A stretch of DNA of 64,000 nt from Delftia sp. PS-11 (GCF_029870285.1 NZ_JACSYA010000011.1:91887-155886); one strand, 5' to 3'. Positions 40,829-50,781 are shown, counted from the stretch's first letter. Numbers and translations are program-made. The notes: a model not told the origin generated them from the letters alone.

Positions 40829-40898
40829 TCAGGCTTCGGAAAAATCACAAAAATTTCAAAAAATTCCCCAAATCAGCCAGGACCCCATTTTTACGCCA

Positions 40899-40904
40899 TA
40901 TAAT
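40899..40904 (+). promoter_or_regulatory. -10 element of the tRNA-Asn operon
   Basis: A perfect TATAAT lies 11 bases before the first tRNA-Asn. The surrounding stretch (40850-40910) is AT-rich. No good -35 hexamer is seen at 16-18 bases spacing. Confidence 0.65.
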
Positions 40905-40915
40905 CTAGGTCTTCT

Positions 40916-40991
40916 TCCTCAATAGCTCAGTCGGTAGAGCGCCGGACTGTTAATCCGTAGGTCCCTGGTTCGAGCCCAGGTTGAGGAGCCA
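40916..40991 (+). tRNA. tRNA-Asn (GTT), copy 1
   Basis: A 76-base cloverleaf with an encoded CCA end. The acceptor arms TCCTCAA/TTGAGGA pair fully, the D-arm contains AGCTCAGTCGGTAGAGC, the anticodon GTT is at 40949-40951 in loop CTGTTAA and the T-loop is TTCGAGC. It is identical to the next two copies. Confidence 0.97.
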
Positions 40992-41001
40992 AGAATTCAT
41001 C

Positions 41002-41023
41002 GGCCTTGCAATCGCACAAGGCC
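41002..41023 (+). other. Spacer hairpin between tRNA-Asn copies 1 and 2
   Basis: A 7-bp stem GGCCTTG/CAAGGCC closes an 8-base loop CAATCGCA. The next spacer has a different stem with the same loop, so the structure is conserved while the bases change. It is a likely processing signal for the tRNA precursor. It has no T-run and is not a terminator. Confidence 0.6.
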
Positions 41024-41040
41024 TCTGTCAACCGACATAT

Positions 41041-41116
41041 TCCTCAATAGCTCAGTCGGTAGAGCGCCGGACTGTTAATCCGTAGGTCCCTGGTTCGAGC
41101 CCAGGTTGAGGAGCCA
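41041..41116 (+). tRNA. tRNA-Asn (GTT), copy 2
   Basis: Identical in all 76 bases, including CCA, to the copy at 40916, and separated from it by 49 bases. It is part of the same precursor. Confidence 0.97.
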
Positions 41117-41125
41117 AAATTGAAA

Positions 41126-41147
41126 GACCCTGCAATCGCACGGGGTC
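41126..41147 (+). other. Spacer hairpin between tRNA-Asn copies 2 and 3
   Basis: Stem GACCCTG/CGGGGTC (six Watson-Crick pairs and one T-G wobble) closes the loop CAATCGCA, the same loop as in the first spacer. Both spacers also end in CCGACAT shortly before the next tRNA. Confidence 0.6.
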
Positions 41148-41160
41148 ATGTTGCCGACAT

Positions 41161-41236
41161 TCCTCAATAGCTCAGTCGGTAGAGCGCCGGACTGTTAATC
41201 CGTAGGTCCCTGGTTCGAGCCCAGGTTGAGGAGCCA
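41161..41236 (+). tRNA. tRNA-Asn (GTT), copy 3
   Basis: Identical to the two upstream copies, 44 bases after copy 2, and followed within three bases by a strong terminator. It closes the tRNA operon. Confidence 0.97.
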
Positions 41237-41238
41237 GT

Positions 41239-41273
41239 AAAAAGCCTGCATGCACCCGCATGCAGGCTTTTTT
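41239..41273 (+). terminator. Rho-independent terminator of the tRNA-Asn operon
   Basis: A 15-bp perfect stem (AAAAAGCCTGCATGC with its complement) and a 4-base loop ACCC are followed by a T-run. It starts three bases after the third tRNA. The A-tract on the other side makes it bidirectional in principle. Confidence 0.93.
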
Positions 41274-41366
41274 GTTTGCCGCATGGCAGGCTGCATCACT
41301 GCGCAGACGCTGCACTTTGTGCAAGACTGCGCAACCGGCCCCATCAGCCACCCGTTGCCACGCTCC

Positions 41367-42152
41367 ATGCCACACCCTCTTCCATGGCTTGCGCCACAGC
41401 AGGACTTCCCGCCCGTCGAAACAACCTGGGGCGCCACAGACCCCATCCCCGGCCTGCTGGCCGCCGGTGGAACGCTGGACGCCCAGCGCCTTCGCAGCGC
41501 CTACAGCCAGGGCATCTTCCCGTGGTTCAGCGAAGGCCAGCCCACGCTGTGGTGGTCGCCAGACCCGCGCATGGTGCTGCAGACCGCGCATTTCCGCCTG
41601 CACCGTAGCCTGCGCAAGACGCTGCAGCGCTTTTGCGCCACACCCGGCTGCGAAATACGCATCGACAGCGCATTCACCACCGTGATGCGCCACTGCGCCC
41701 AAACGCCACGCCAAGGCCAGGATGGCACCTGGATAGTGCAAAGCATCATCGATGCCTACACACAGCTGCACCTTGACGGTGCAGCCCACAGCGTGGAGAC
41801 CTGGGTGGATGGTCAGCTTGTCGGGGGACTGTACTGCGTGGCGCTGGGGCGGGCCGTGTTTGGCGAATCCATGTTCGCCCATGCCACCGACGCCTCCAAG
41901 ATCGCGCTGGCCGCTCTGGTCGCCCTGTGCAGGGCACAGGGCGCCGTGCAGATCGACTGCCAGCAGGCCACGCCACACCTGGCCTCGATGGGCGCACGGG
42001 AGATGCCCCGCGAACAGTTTCTGCGCACCGTGGCAGAGCAGCGCGCCATGCCGCCGATGCGATGGCGGTTCGAAACCGTATACTGGAACGAACTGCTGCC
42101 GGCCTGCACGCAAGGCCGCAGCACTTCTCCGGCTGCCTCCCGCACACCATGA
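41367..42152 (+). CDS. aat: Leucyl/phenylalanyl-tRNA--protein transferase
   Basis: N-end-rule enzyme of 261 residues that adds Leu or Phe from aminoacyl-tRNA to proteins with N-terminal Lys or Arg, marking them for ClpS/ClpAP. The family-defining segments [38 protein letters not shown] and an ASKIAL helix are intact. The ATG at 41367 ([15 protein letters not shown]) is chosen because residues before it resemble nothing in the family and overlap the tRNA terminator region. It is coupled to bpt by an ATGA overlap. Confidence 0.93.
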   Translation: MPHPLPWLAPQQDFPPVETTWGATDPIPGLLAAGGTLDAQRLRSAYSQGIFPWFSEGQPTLWWSPDPRMVLQTAHFRLHRSLRKTLQRFCATPGCEIRIDSAFTTVMRHCAQTPRQGQDGTWIVQSIIDAYTQLHLDGAAHSVETWVDGQLVGGLYCVALGRAVFGESMFAHATDASKIALAALVALCRAQGAVQIDCQQATPHLASMGAREMPREQFLRTVAEQRAMPPMRWRFETVYWNELLPACTQGRSTSPAASRTP

Positions 42153-42898
42153 CGCACCCGAACGACCTGCCGCTGCAAGCCCTGCAGTTCTATGCCACCG
42201 CAGCCTATCCATGCAGCTACCTGGAGGGCAGGCTGGCACGCTCGCAGGTGGCGACGCCCAGCCACCTGATACAGAACAGCGCCTACTCGGAGCTGGTGGC
42301 ACGGGGCTTTCGCCGCAGCGGCATGTTCACCTACCGGCCCTACTGCGATGGCTGCCGCGCCTGCATTCCGCTGCGCATCATCGTGCAGGACTTCAAGCCG
42401 GACCGCAGCCAGCGCCGCGCAGCGGCACGCCACGCGCAGCTGACAGCATCGATCCAGCGCCTGCACTACTCCCACGAGCACTACCAGCTCTACCTGCGCT
42501 ACCAGCAAAGCCGCCACAGCGGGGGCGGCATGGACCATGACAGCGTGGACCAGTACACGCAGTTCCTGCTGCAAAGCCGCGTCAACTCGCGCCTTGTGGA
42601 GTTCCGCGCACCCGCAACCGATGGCGGACCGGGAACACTCAAGATGGTCTCCATCCTCGACGTGCTGGAAGACGGGCTGTCCGCCGTCTATACCTTCTAC
42701 GAACCCGATGACGCTGCCAGCTACGGCACCTTCAATGTGCTGTGGCAGATTGACCAGGCCCGCTCGATGAACCTGCCCCATGTCTATCTGGGCTACTGGA
42801 TCGGCGACAGCCGCAAGATGAGCTACAAGTCACGCTTTCTGCCGCATGAAATCCGGGTGGATGATCACTGGCAGCGCGTGGACACCCCGCCGCGCTGA
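42149..42898 (+). CDS. bpt: Aspartate/glutamate leucyltransferase (Bpt/Ate1-like)
   Basis: Second N-end-rule transferase, 249 residues, which leucylates proteins with N-terminal Asp or Glu. The N-terminal [12 protein letters not shown] and the [12 protein letters not shown] cysteine cluster, and the C-terminal [18 protein letters not shown] segment, are signatures of the Ate1-like family. Its ATG overlaps the aat stop codon (ATGA), so both N-end-rule transferases are translated together. The length is normal. Confidence 0.93.
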   Translation: MTHPNDLPLQALQFYATAAYPCSYLEGRLARSQVATPSHLIQNSAYSELVARGFRRSGMFTYRPYCDGCRACIPLRIIVQDFKPDRSQRRAAARHAQLTASIQRLHYSHEHYQLYLRYQQSRHSGGGMDHDSVDQYTQFLLQSRVNSRLVEFRAPATDGGPGTLKMVSILDVLEDGLSAVYTFYEPDDAASYGTFNVLWQIDQARSMNLPHVYLGYWIGDSRKMSYKSRFLPHEIRVDDHWQRVDTPPR

Positions 42899-43030
42899 AT
42901 GATATCGACGGCGCTTTGATGCGCTTATGCATCCAGACACCGTTTTCGCCGCGCACATATGCCGCGCCAGCATGGTGGGAGACGCCGGGCACCGCTAGAA
43001 TGGCCTCATCCCGAAACGCCTCTCCGCATC

Positions 43031-43858
43031 ATGAAAAAAGACGATAACGCGGCCTCCTCCAAGCCCAGCGTCCAGGTCCTGGAACGCATGTTCACGTTGA
43101 TCGACGTGTTGGCCTCACGCGAGGAAGCGGTATCGCTCAAGGAAATCAGCGAACGCACCGGCCTGCACCCATCGACCACGCACCGCATCCTCAACGATCT
43201 GGCCATGGGCCGCTTTGTGGACCGTCCCGAGTCTGGCAGCTACCGCCTGGGCATGCGCTTTCTCGAACTGGGCAACCTGGTCAAGGCACGGCTGAATTTC
43301 CGGGAAGCCGCGCTGGTGCCCATGCGGCAGCTGCACAAGCAGATACAGCAGCCGGTCAGCCTCAGCGTGCGCCAGGGCGACGAAATTGTCTATGTCGAAC
43401 GCGCCTACAGCGAGCGCTCGGGCATGCAGGTGGTGCGCGCCATCGGCGGCCACGCGCCGCTGCACCTGACATCCAACGGCAAGCTGTTCCTGGCCGCCGA
43501 TGATGCCCAGCAGGTGCGCGCCTATGCCACACGCACCGGCCTGCCGGGCAAGACACACTTCAGCATCACCAGGCTGGCCGACCTGGAAAGCGAGCTGGCC
43601 AAGGCGCGCCAGCACGGCATAGCACGCGACAATGAGGAGCTGGAGCTGGGTGTGCGCTGCATGGCCGCAGGCATCTATGACGACCAGGGCAAGCTGGTCG
43701 CGGGCCTGTCGATCTCGGCCCCCGCAGACAGGCTGGACGAGAGCTGGCTGCCCAGGCTGCAGGCCACCGCGCAGGAGATCTCCAGCTCGCTGGGCTTCAA
43801 CGCCACGCGCCCGGCAGCACCGCCTTCCAATCCCTACGCGCGAAGCCCTTCCTCCTGA
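43031..43858 (+). CDS. IclR-family transcriptional regulator
   Basis: Regulator of 275 residues with an N-terminal winged helix-turn-helix (VSLKEISERTGLHPSTTHR, about residues 38-56) and a C-terminal IclR effector domain (HAPLHLTSNGKLFLA). The C-terminal 15 residues are Pro/Ser/Ala-rich. A TAGAAT hexamer at 42996 with about 22 bases of leader is a possible promoter. No catabolic gene is adjacent, so its target is unknown; its own gene is the usual minimum. It ends in a bidirectional terminator. Confidence 0.9.
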   Translation: MKKDDNAASSKPSVQVLERMFTLIDVLASREEAVSLKEISERTGLHPSTTHRILNDLAMGRFVDRPESGSYRLGMRFLELGNLVKARLNFREAALVPMRQLHKQIQQPVSLSVRQGDEIVYVERAYSERSGMQVVRAIGGHAPLHLTSNGKLFLAADDAQQVRAYATRTGLPGKTHFSITRLADLESELAKARQHGIARDNEELELGVRCMAAGIYDDQGKLVAGLSISAPADRLDESWLPRLQATAQEISSSLGFNATRPAAPPSNPYARSPSS

Positions 43859-43862
43859 AATC

Positions 43863-43887
43863 AAAAAGGCGCCCAGGGCGCCTTTTT
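43863..43887. terminator. Bidirectional terminator between iclR-type and PBP7-type genes
   Basis: AAAAAGGCGCC and GGCGCCTTTTT form an 11-bp perfect stem with a 3-base loop CAG. The symmetric A and T tracts let it end the IclR gene on the plus strand and the peptidase gene on the minus strand. Confidence 0.92.
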
Positions 43888-43909
43888 GATTTGCGCATGC
43901 CACGAGCGC

Positions 43910-44998
43910 TCAGCCCTTGGTCCTGCGAGCCAGTGCATCATGCCCCATGGACTCCACCCAGCTGCGCACGCGCTCGGCATCGCCAAGGCGGCTGAACTTG
44001 CCCGCAGAGTCCAGGAACACCATGATGAGCTTGCGGCCAGCCACATGCGCCTGCATCACCAGGCAGCGGCCTGCCTCGGAGATATAGCCGGTCTTTTGCA
44101 CGCCGATGTCCCACGAAGGGCTGTGCACCAGGCGGTTGGTGTTGTTGTATTGCAGCGTGCGCCGCCCCACGGCCACCTCATAGCCGGGCGAGGTCGTGTA
44201 CTCGCGCACCAGCGGGTCGCTGTGCGCCACATTGACCAACACCGCCAGATCGCGTGCGCTGGACTGGTTGCGGCTGGACAGGCCGGTCGGCTCGACATAG
44301 CGGGTATCGGTCATGCCCAGCAGCTTGGCCTTGGCATTCATCTGCTGTACGAAGGCATCCAGGCCACCCGGATAGGTACGGCCCAGCGCATGGGCAGCAC
44401 GGTTCTCGCTGGACATCAGCGCCAGATGCAGCATTTCGGCGCGCGTCAGCGTTGTGCCCACCGCTAGGCGCGAACTGCTACCTTTTTCGGTGTCCACATC
44501 ATCCTGCGTGATGGTGATGGACTCGTCCATGGGCAGACGCGCCTGGGAGATCAGCAGCCCCGTCATGAGCTTGGTCAGCGAGGCGATTGGCAGCACGGCA
44601 TGGTCGTTCTTGCTCAGCAGCACCTCGTGCGTGTCCTGATCCAGAACCAGTGCCACACTGCTCTTGAGATCCAGAGGGTCGGCAACGGCATGCAGGCCCG
44701 CCATCTGACCGAAGGACAGGCGCGGCTCGCTGGTGGCAACGGCCCGCACCGGGCTGGCCACGCTGCGCGCTGCCACGCGGCTGGGCTGGCGCGCGCTCTT
44801 GGCAACGCGCTTGGCCGCAACCGCAGCCGTGGGTCGCTCCTTCACCACTTTTTTGCTGGTGGACGCCGCCACCGGCTTTTTGGCATCTTTCTTGGCTGGT
44901 GCGGCATGGACACCCTGCGAAGCCAGGGTGCAGCTCAGTGCCAGGAGGGAGAACACCTGGGCGAATCGACCCAGGCGGGCGCGGCGGAGGGGGGGCAT
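43910..44998 (-). CDS. D-alanyl-D-alanine endopeptidase (PBP7/PbpG type)
   Basis: Periplasmic low-molecular-weight penicillin-binding protein of 362 residues that cuts peptidoglycan cross-links. The N-terminal signal (RRARLGRFAQVFSLLALSCT, cleavage after VHA) is followed by a Lys/Ala-rich linker of about 70 residues. Catalytic motifs: SLTK (SxxK), SEN (SxN) and KTG in VQKTGYIS. The ATG at 44998 follows TTGGAG at eight bases; a TTG seven codons upstream is rejected. It matches PBP7 better than DacA because there is no C-terminal amphipathic anchor. Confidence 0.9.
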   Translation of the reverse strand: MPPLRRARLGRFAQVFSLLALSCTLASQGVHAAPAKKDAKKPVAASTSKKVVKERPTAAVAAKRVAKSARQPSRVAARSVASPVRAVATSEPRLSFGQMAGLHAVADPLDLKSSVALVLDQDTHEVLLSKNDHAVLPIASLTKLMTGLLISQARLPMDESITITQDDVDTEKGSSSRLAVGTTLTRAEMLHLALMSSENRAAHALGRTYPGGLDAFVQQMNAKAKLLGMTDTRYVEPTGLSSRNQSSARDLAVLVNVAHSDPLVREYTTSPGYEVAVGRRTLQYNNTNRLVHSPSWDIGVQKTGYISEAGRCLVMQAHVAGRKLIMVFLDSAGKFSRLGDAERVRSWVESMGHDALARRTKG

Positions 44999-45116
44999 GG
45001 GGAATGCTCCAAGCGGCAAGAATTGTGACTAGACCTTACATTAATCGAAAAAGTCGCACCGTGACAACAACTTGTGCGACTTTTCGATAATTCGGATGAA
45101 ATTATAAGGCGAGTAC

Positions 45117-46655
45117 TTATCCTTGTGCTGCCACCACCTCTGCATTGCCATGCAATTTGTTGAGGGCACTCAGGTAGGCCTTGGCCGAGGCCACGACGAT
45201 GTCCGGGTCGGCTCCCACGCCATTGACCACGCGGCCACTGCGCTGCAGGCGCACCGTCACCTCGCCCTGGCTTTCAGTGGAGCCGCTGATGGCGTTGACC
45301 GAATACAGCAGCATCTCGGCACCGCTTTGCACCTCGGACTCGATGGCCTTGAACGAGGCGTCGACCGGGCCGTTGCCCTCGGAGTGTGCCTTGATCTCAC
45401 GCCCTTCACGGCTGAAAACCACGCTGGCATGCGGGCGCTCGCCCGTCTCGCTTTGCTGTGCCAGCGAAATGAACTGGAAGGGGTCTGCCTGCTGGTGCGC
45501 GCCCTGCTCGGTCACCAGCGCCAGAATGTCCTCATCGAAGATTTCGCTCTTGCGGTCGGCCAGCTCCTTGAACGCCGCGAAAGCCGTATTGATCGCGGCT
45601 TCGCTGTCAAGTTCCACGCCCAGCTCCTGCAGACGCTGCTTGAAGGCATTGCGGCCGCTGAGCTTGCCCAGCACGATCTTGTTGGCGCTCCAGCCCACAT
45701 CCTCGGCGCGCATGATTTCGTAGGTGTCGCGCGCCTTGAGCACGCCATCCTGGTGGATGCCCGAAGCATGGGCGAAGGCATTGGCCCCCACCACCGCCTT
45801 GTTGGGTTGCACGACGAAGCCCGTGGTCTGGCTGACCATGCGGCTGGCAGCCACGATGTGCTGGGCATCGATGTTGACGTTCAGGCCGAAGTAGTCCTTG
45901 CGCGTCTTGACGGCCATCACCACCTCTTCCAGCGAGCAGTTGCCGGCGCGCTCGCCCAGTCCGTTGATGGTGCATTCGATCTGGCGCGCACCGCCGAGCT
46001 TGACGCCCGCCAGCGAGTTGGCCACCGCCATGCCCAGGTCGTTGTGGCAATGCACGCTCCAGATGGCCTTGTCACTGTTGGGCACGCGCTCGCGCAGGTT
46101 CTTGATGAAGGCGCCGTAGAGCTCGGGAATCGCGTAACCCACCGTGTCGGGCACATTGATCGTGGTCGCGCCTTCGGCGATCACCGTCTCGATCACGCGG
46201 CACAGGAAGTCCGGGTCGCTGCGGTAGCCGTCCTCGGGGCTGAACTCGATGTCGGCAATCAGGTTGCGCGCAAAGCGCACCGACTGGCGCGCCTGCTCCA
46301 GCACCTGCTCGGGCGTCATGCGCAGCTTCTTTTCCATGTGCAGCGCGCTGGTGGCGATGAAGGTGTGGATGCGCGCGCGGTTGGCATCCTTGAGCGCCTC
46401 GGCCGCACGCGCGATGTCGCGGTCGTTGGCACGGGCCAGCGAACAGATGGTGGAGTCCTTGATGGCACGCGCGATGGCCTGCACCGACTCGAAGTCGCCG
46501 TTGGAGCTGGCCGCAAAACCGGCCTCGATCACATCGACCTTCAGGCGCTCGAGCTGGCGGGCGATGCGCAGCTTCTCGTCGCGGGTCATGGAGGCGCCGG
46601 GCGACTGCTCGCCATCGCGCAAGGTGGTGTCGAAAATGATCAACTGGTCGGTCAT
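45117..46655 (-). CDS. leuA: 2-isopropylmalate synthase, bacterial short form
   Basis: First enzyme of leucine synthesis, condensing 2-oxoisovalerate with acetyl-CoA; 512 residues, E. coli-like type. The HMGL signature [12 protein letters not shown] and the metal site [12 protein letters not shown] are present, and the C-terminal 120 residues form the LeuA dimer/leucine-feedback domain. The ATG at 46655 ([16 protein letters not shown]) is chosen over an upstream extension that would run into the terminator at 46706. A second, different leuA lies directly upstream, with a terminator between them, so this copy may need its own promoter or depend on read-through. Confidence 0.92.
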   Translation of the reverse strand: MTDQLIIFDTTLRDGEQSPGASMTRDEKLRIARQLERLKVDVIEAGFAASSNGDFESVQAIARAIKDSTICSLARANDRDIARAAEALKDANRARIHTFIATSALHMEKKLRMTPEQVLEQARQSVRFARNLIADIEFSPEDGYRSDPDFLCRVIETVIAEGATTINVPDTVGYAIPELYGAFIKNLRERVPNSDKAIWSVHCHNDLGMAVANSLAGVKLGGARQIECTINGLGERAGNCSLEEVVMAVKTRKDYFGLNVNIDAQHIVAASRMVSQTTGFVVQPNKAVVGANAFAHASGIHQDGVLKARDTYEIMRAEDVGWSANKIVLGKLSGRNAFKQRLQELGVELDSEAAINTAFAAFKELADRKSEIFDEDILALVTEQGAHQQADPFQFISLAQQSETGERPHASVVFSREGREIKAHSEGNGPVDASFKAIESEVQSGAEMLLYSVNAISGSTESQGEVTVRLQRSGRVVNGVGADPDIVVASAKAYLSALNKLHGNAEVVAAQG

Positions 46656-46705
46656 GGGGTGTCTCGTCTTTCTTGTGGATACGATACGCCTGCCGGGCAG
46701 GCGAT

Positions 46706-46736
46706 AAAAAAACCGGTGCGCTTGTGGCAGCACCGG
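46706..46736 (-). terminator. Terminator between the two leuA genes
   Basis: On the minus strand CCGGTGC and GCACCGG (7 bp, 10-base loop) are followed by seven T. It lies 16 bases beyond the stop codon of the upstream leuA and 51 bases before the start of the downstream one. It should reduce expression of the second gene from the shared promoter. Confidence 0.8.
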
Positions 46737-46751
46737 CTGCACTGCAGGCCG

Positions 46752-48437
46752 TCAGGCGACAGCCGCTTCTTCGTTCACGGCTGCCTCGGCAGCAGGCACC
46801 CGCCGCAGACCCGACATGATGGCCCGGAACGAGGCGGAAACGATGTTCGCATCGACGCCCACGCCGTAGCAGACATGCGTCTCATCGATGCGCAGTTCCA
46901 CATAGGCGATGGCCTTGGCGCTGGCGCCTTCACCAATCGCATGCTCAGTGTAGTCGAGCACCCGCACGGCGCGGCTGGTATGCGCGCCCAGCGCCTGCAC
47001 GAAGGCATCGATGGGACCTGTGCCTTCGCCATGCACGGTGCGCCGCTCCTGGCCGGCGCCGAGGTCGGCGGACAGGCTCACCACGCCATCCGCTTCGCTC
47101 AGGCGGTATTGCGGCGCCTGCACAGACTGCAGTCCGTATTCGCGCTGGAACAGGCTCCAGAGGTCGGCAGCCGCCAGCTCCTTGCCGCTGGCATCCATTT
47201 CGCGCTGGACCACCTGGCTGAACTCGATCTGCAGGCGGCGCGGCAGTTGCAGGCCATATTCGCTTTCGAGCAGATAGGCAATGCCGCCCTTGCCGGACTG
47301 GCTGTTGACGCGGATCACCGCCTCATAGCTGCGGCCCAGGTCCTTGGGGTCGATGGGCAGGTAAGGCATGTCCCAGATATCGCCCTCCTTGCGGTCGGCG
47401 AAGGCCTTCTTGATCGCGTCCTGGTGCGAGCCGGAAAACGAGGTGTAGACCAGATCGCCCACATAGGGGTGGCGCGGATGCACGGGCAGCTGGTTGCAGT
47501 GCTCGACCGTGCTGCGGATGCCGTCGATGTCAGAGAAGTCCAGACCCGGCGACACACCCTGGATGTACATGTTCAGCGCCACATTGACGATGTCCAGGTT
47601 GCCCGTGCGCTCGCCATTGCCGAACAGGCAGCCTTCCAGGCGGTCCGCGCCAGCCATCAGGGCCAGTTCGGCCGCTGCCGTGCCGGTGCCACGGTCATTG
47701 TGGGGATGGACCGACAGCACGATGGCATCGCGGCGCGCGATGTGGCGGTGCGTCCACTCGACCATGTCGGCAAAGATGTTGGGCGTGGAATGCTCGACCG
47801 TGGTCGGCAGATTGATGATGCACTTGCGCTCGGGCGTGGGCTGCCAGACTTCGGTCACGGCATCGATGACGCGCCTGGAGAACTCCAGCTCCGTGTCCGA
47901 ATACATCTCGGGCGAGTACTGGAAGGTCCATTGCGTCTGGGGGTAGCGCGCGGCGATGTCCTTGAACATGCGGGCATTGGTGGTGGCCAGCTCGACAATC
48001 TCGTCCTCGCTCATGTTCAGCACCACGCGGCGCATCACGGGCGCGGTGGCGTTGTAGAGGTGGACGATGGCGCGGGGCACGCCTTCGAGCGCCTCGAAGG
48101 TGCGGCGGATCAGGTGCTCGCGGGCCTGGGTCAGCACCTGGATGGTGACGTCATCCGGAATACGGTTTTCCTCGATGAGCTTGCGCATGAAGTCGAACTC
48201 GACCTGCGATGCGGAGGGAAAGCCGACCTCGATCTCCTTGAAGCCGATCTTCACCAGCTGCTCGAACATGCGCATCTTGCGCTCGATGTCCATGGGCTCG
48301 ATCAGTGCCTGGTTGCCGTCGCGCAGGTCCACGCTGCACCATACCGGGGGCCTGGTGATCACCGCATCGGGCCAGCGGCGGTCCTGCAGGCGCACCGGAG
48401 CGAACGGACGGTACTTGGTCGAAGGGTTTTGCAACAT
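46752..48437 (-). CDS. leuA: 2-isopropylmalate synthase, long form
   Basis: Second leucine-pathway synthase, 561 residues, of the long actinobacterial/fungal-like type. The N-terminus ([20 protein letters not shown]) and the signature variant [12 protein letters not shown] are diagnostic; the metal-binding [12 protein letters not shown] is intact, and a C-terminal LeuA regulatory domain is present. It is preceded by a leucine-rich leader peptide and an attenuator, so it responds to charged tRNA-Leu. It follows pssA and the ilv genes on the same strand. Two forms side by side suggest different sensitivity to leucine. Confidence 0.92.
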   Translation of the reverse strand: MLQNPSTKYRPFAPVRLQDRRWPDAVITRPPVWCSVDLRDGNQALIEPMDIERKMRMFEQLVKIGFKEIEVGFPSASQVEFDFMRKLIEENRIPDDVTIQVLTQAREHLIRRTFEALEGVPRAIVHLYNATAPVMRRVVLNMSEDEIVELATTNARMFKDIAARYPQTQWTFQYSPEMYSDTELEFSRRVIDAVTEVWQPTPERKCIINLPTTVEHSTPNIFADMVEWTHRHIARRDAIVLSVHPHNDRGTGTAAAELALMAGADRLEGCLFGNGERTGNLDIVNVALNMYIQGVSPGLDFSDIDGIRSTVEHCNQLPVHPRHPYVGDLVYTSFSGSHQDAIKKAFADRKEGDIWDMPYLPIDPKDLGRSYEAVIRVNSQSGKGGIAYLLESEYGLQLPRRLQIEFSQVVQREMDASGKELAAADLWSLFQREYGLQSVQAPQYRLSEADGVVSLSADLGAGQERRTVHGEGTGPIDAFVQALGAHTSRAVRVLDYTEHAIGEGASAKAIAYVELRIDETHVCYGVGVDANIVSASFRAIMSGLRRVPAAEAAVNEEAAVA

Positions 48438-48503
48438 GGCTGAAGTGCTTTCTATGGTCTAGGTAAAAACTGAACCCACCTGCTCCAGCGACCCCACAAA
48501 CGC

Positions 48504-48533
48504 AAAAAGGCCCGTCGCTGGTGCAAACGGGCC
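48504..48533 (-). terminator. Attenuator terminator of leuA (long form)
   Basis: On the minus strand GGCCCGT and ACGGGCC (7 bp, 11-base loop) are followed by five T, 67 bases before the leuA start. The 5' arm can instead pair with AACGGGC inside the leader peptide coding region (48570-48576), which would prevent this hairpin from forming. This is the layout of classical amino-acid attenuation. Confidence 0.88.
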
Positions 48534-48558
48534 GTGAAAGTAGGAATGTGCGCGCGCG

Positions 48559-48612
48559 CTACTGCCTCTGCCCGTTGGACATCAGTAGTAGAGCTAGCGA
48601 CAGGTATTGCAT
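48559..48612 (-). CDS. leuL: leu operon leader peptide
   Basis: A 17-residue open frame, MQYLSLALLLMSNGQRQ, directly upstream of an attenuator and leuA. Five of 17 residues are Leu, encoded CTG, CTA, CTA, CTA, CTG; CTA is rare in GC-rich genomes, which would sharpen sensing of tRNA-Leu supply. A ribosome waiting at the Leu run (codons 8-10) leaves AACGGGC (codons 13-15) free to act as antiterminator, while one reaching the TAG would cover it. A TG-C-TAAAGT extended -10 ends seven bases before the ATG, so the leader message may itself be leaderless. Confidence 0.85.
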   Translation of the reverse strand: MQYLSLALLLMSNGQRQ

Positions 48613-48619
48613 GCGGCCC

Positions 48620-48628
48620 ACTTTAGCA
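48620..48628 (-). promoter_or_regulatory. Extended -10 promoter of leuL-leuA
   Basis: TGCTAAAGT on the minus strand is an extended -10 element ending seven bases before the leader peptide ATG. TTCACA lies about 18 bases upstream as a poor -35 match. It lies in the gap after pssA, so leuA has its own regulated start. Confidence 0.5.
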
Positions 48629-48663
48629 CAGGTTCGCGGGCGCTGTGAAGATGCGGCAGTGCA

Positions 48664-49497
48664 TCATTTGTGCAGGCCACGCTCTTCAGGCTCATCGGTC
48701 GAGGTACTGATGACGCTGGTGCGCTGCCCCTTGGCCTTGCGCCAGAGATAGACCCCGTAGCCCGAGAAGCCGTAGAGCATGAACACGCCGAACAGCACGA
48801 TGGGCGGATGGATGTTGATGATGGCAATGCCCAGCGCGATCAGCACAATGGCGGCGAACGGCACGCTTTTCTTGAAATGCACGTCCTTGAAACTGTAGAA
48901 AGGCACATTGGTGACCATGGTCAGGCCGGCGTACAGCGTCAGCAGGAACATGATCCAGGTGATCTGCGGCCAGCTCAGCCAGGCATCCTGGCCGCGCAGC
49001 AGGCCCGCCTCATCGAGCAGCCAGATGAAGCCAGTGACCAGCGCGGCGGCCGCCGGGGACGGCAGCCCCTGGAACCACCGCTTGTCCACCACGCCCGTGT
49101 TGACGTTGAAGCGCGCCAGACGCAGCGCGGCGCAGGCGCAATAGACGAAGGCTGCAATCCAGCCCCAGCGGCCAATGCCCTTGAGCGCCCATTCGTAGGC
49201 GATCAGCGCAGGCGCTGCGCCGAAGGACACCATGTCGGACAAGGAGTCCATCTGCTCGCCAAAGGCGCTTTGCGTATTGGTCATGCGCGCCACGCGGCCA
49301 TCGAGGCTGTCGAGCACCATAGCGCAGAAGACCCCTGCCGCAGCCAGCTCGAAGCGGCCGTTCATGGCCATGACAATGGCGTAGAAGCCACCGAACAGCG
49401 CCGCCAGCGTGAACAGGTTGGGCAGGATGTAGATCCCCTTGCGGCGCTTGCGCACGACCACGCCCCCGGCTTCCATGGACTCATTGTGGTTTTGCAT
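48664..49497 (-). CDS. pssA: CDP-diacylglycerol--serine O-phosphatidyltransferase
   Basis: Inner-membrane enzyme of 277 residues making phosphatidylserine, precursor of phosphatidylethanolamine. The CDP-alcohol phosphotransferase signature is clear: DSLDGRVARM, then FGEQMDSLSD with the conserved Asp residues. Six to eight hydrophobic helices follow an N-terminal basic segment (VVVRKRRKGIYILPN). The ATG at 49497 follows GGAGGT. A phospholipid gene inside the ilv/leu block is a known betaproteobacterial arrangement and has no obvious metabolic link to it. Confidence 0.93.
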   Translation of the reverse strand: MQNHNESMEAGGVVVRKRRKGIYILPNLFTLAALFGGFYAIVMAMNGRFELAAAGVFCAMVLDSLDGRVARMTNTQSAFGEQMDSLSDMVSFGAAPALIAYEWALKGIGRWGWIAAFVYCACAALRLARFNVNTGVVDKRWFQGLPSPAAAALVTGFIWLLDEAGLLRGQDAWLSWPQITWIMFLLTLYAGLTMVTNVPFYSFKDVHFKKSVPFAAIVLIALGIAIINIHPPIVLFGVFMLYGFSGYGVYLWRKAKGQRTSVISTSTDEPEERGLHK

Positions 49498-49510
49498 CAA
49501 CCCGACCTCC

Positions 49511-49580
49511 AGAACAGCGCCTGCAGAAGCAGGCAGCTATTGAAATGATAGTATTCAAGAGGGCGGACAGGCTCCGCCCC
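49511..49580. repeat. Possible dispersed repeat element upstream of pssA
   Basis: The stretch contains CAGCGCCTGCAGAAGCAGGC, then CAGCTATTGAAATGATAG and a GGGCGGA/TCCGCCC hairpin (near 49561-49579). The CAGCTATTGAAATGATAG-like tail next to a GC-rich hairpin is what I recall from small intergenic repeats common in Comamonadaceae genomes. Only one copy is in this window, so the repeat nature is inferred. Confidence 0.35.
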
Positions 49581-49619
49581 AAAGGGGGCAGTGTACCCGC
49601 GCGCCGCCCTTCAACGACA

Positions 49620-49643
49620 AAGGCCACCCTGGCGGGTGGCCTT
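49620..49643 (-). terminator. Probable terminator after ilvC
   Basis: A 10-bp stem (AAGGCCACCC with GGGTGGCCTT) and a 4-base loop lie 56 bases beyond the ilvC stop codon. The following T-run is broken (TTGTCGTTG), so termination may be partial, leaving some read-through into pssA. Confidence 0.55.
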
Positions 49644-49698
49644 GTGTGCGCCCGGACACGGACTGCGGACGCAGCCGTGCGCAGGCAGCAGGTCGATC

Positions 49699-50781
<1,083 letters not shown>

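Noticed and set aside
40916..41236. Direct repeats resembling a CRISPR array
   Set aside because: The 76-base repeats are complete tRNA-Asn genes with CCA ends and a terminator, not CRISPR units; no cas genes are present.
40916..41300. Possible integration site of a genomic island at tRNA-Asn
   Set aside because: No integrase, partial tRNA copy or att repeat is seen, and flanking genes on both sides are housekeeping.
45123..48443. 1106-codon open frame opposite the two leuA genes
   Set aside because: It spans two real genes, a terminator and their gap in antisense, with no recognisable domain.
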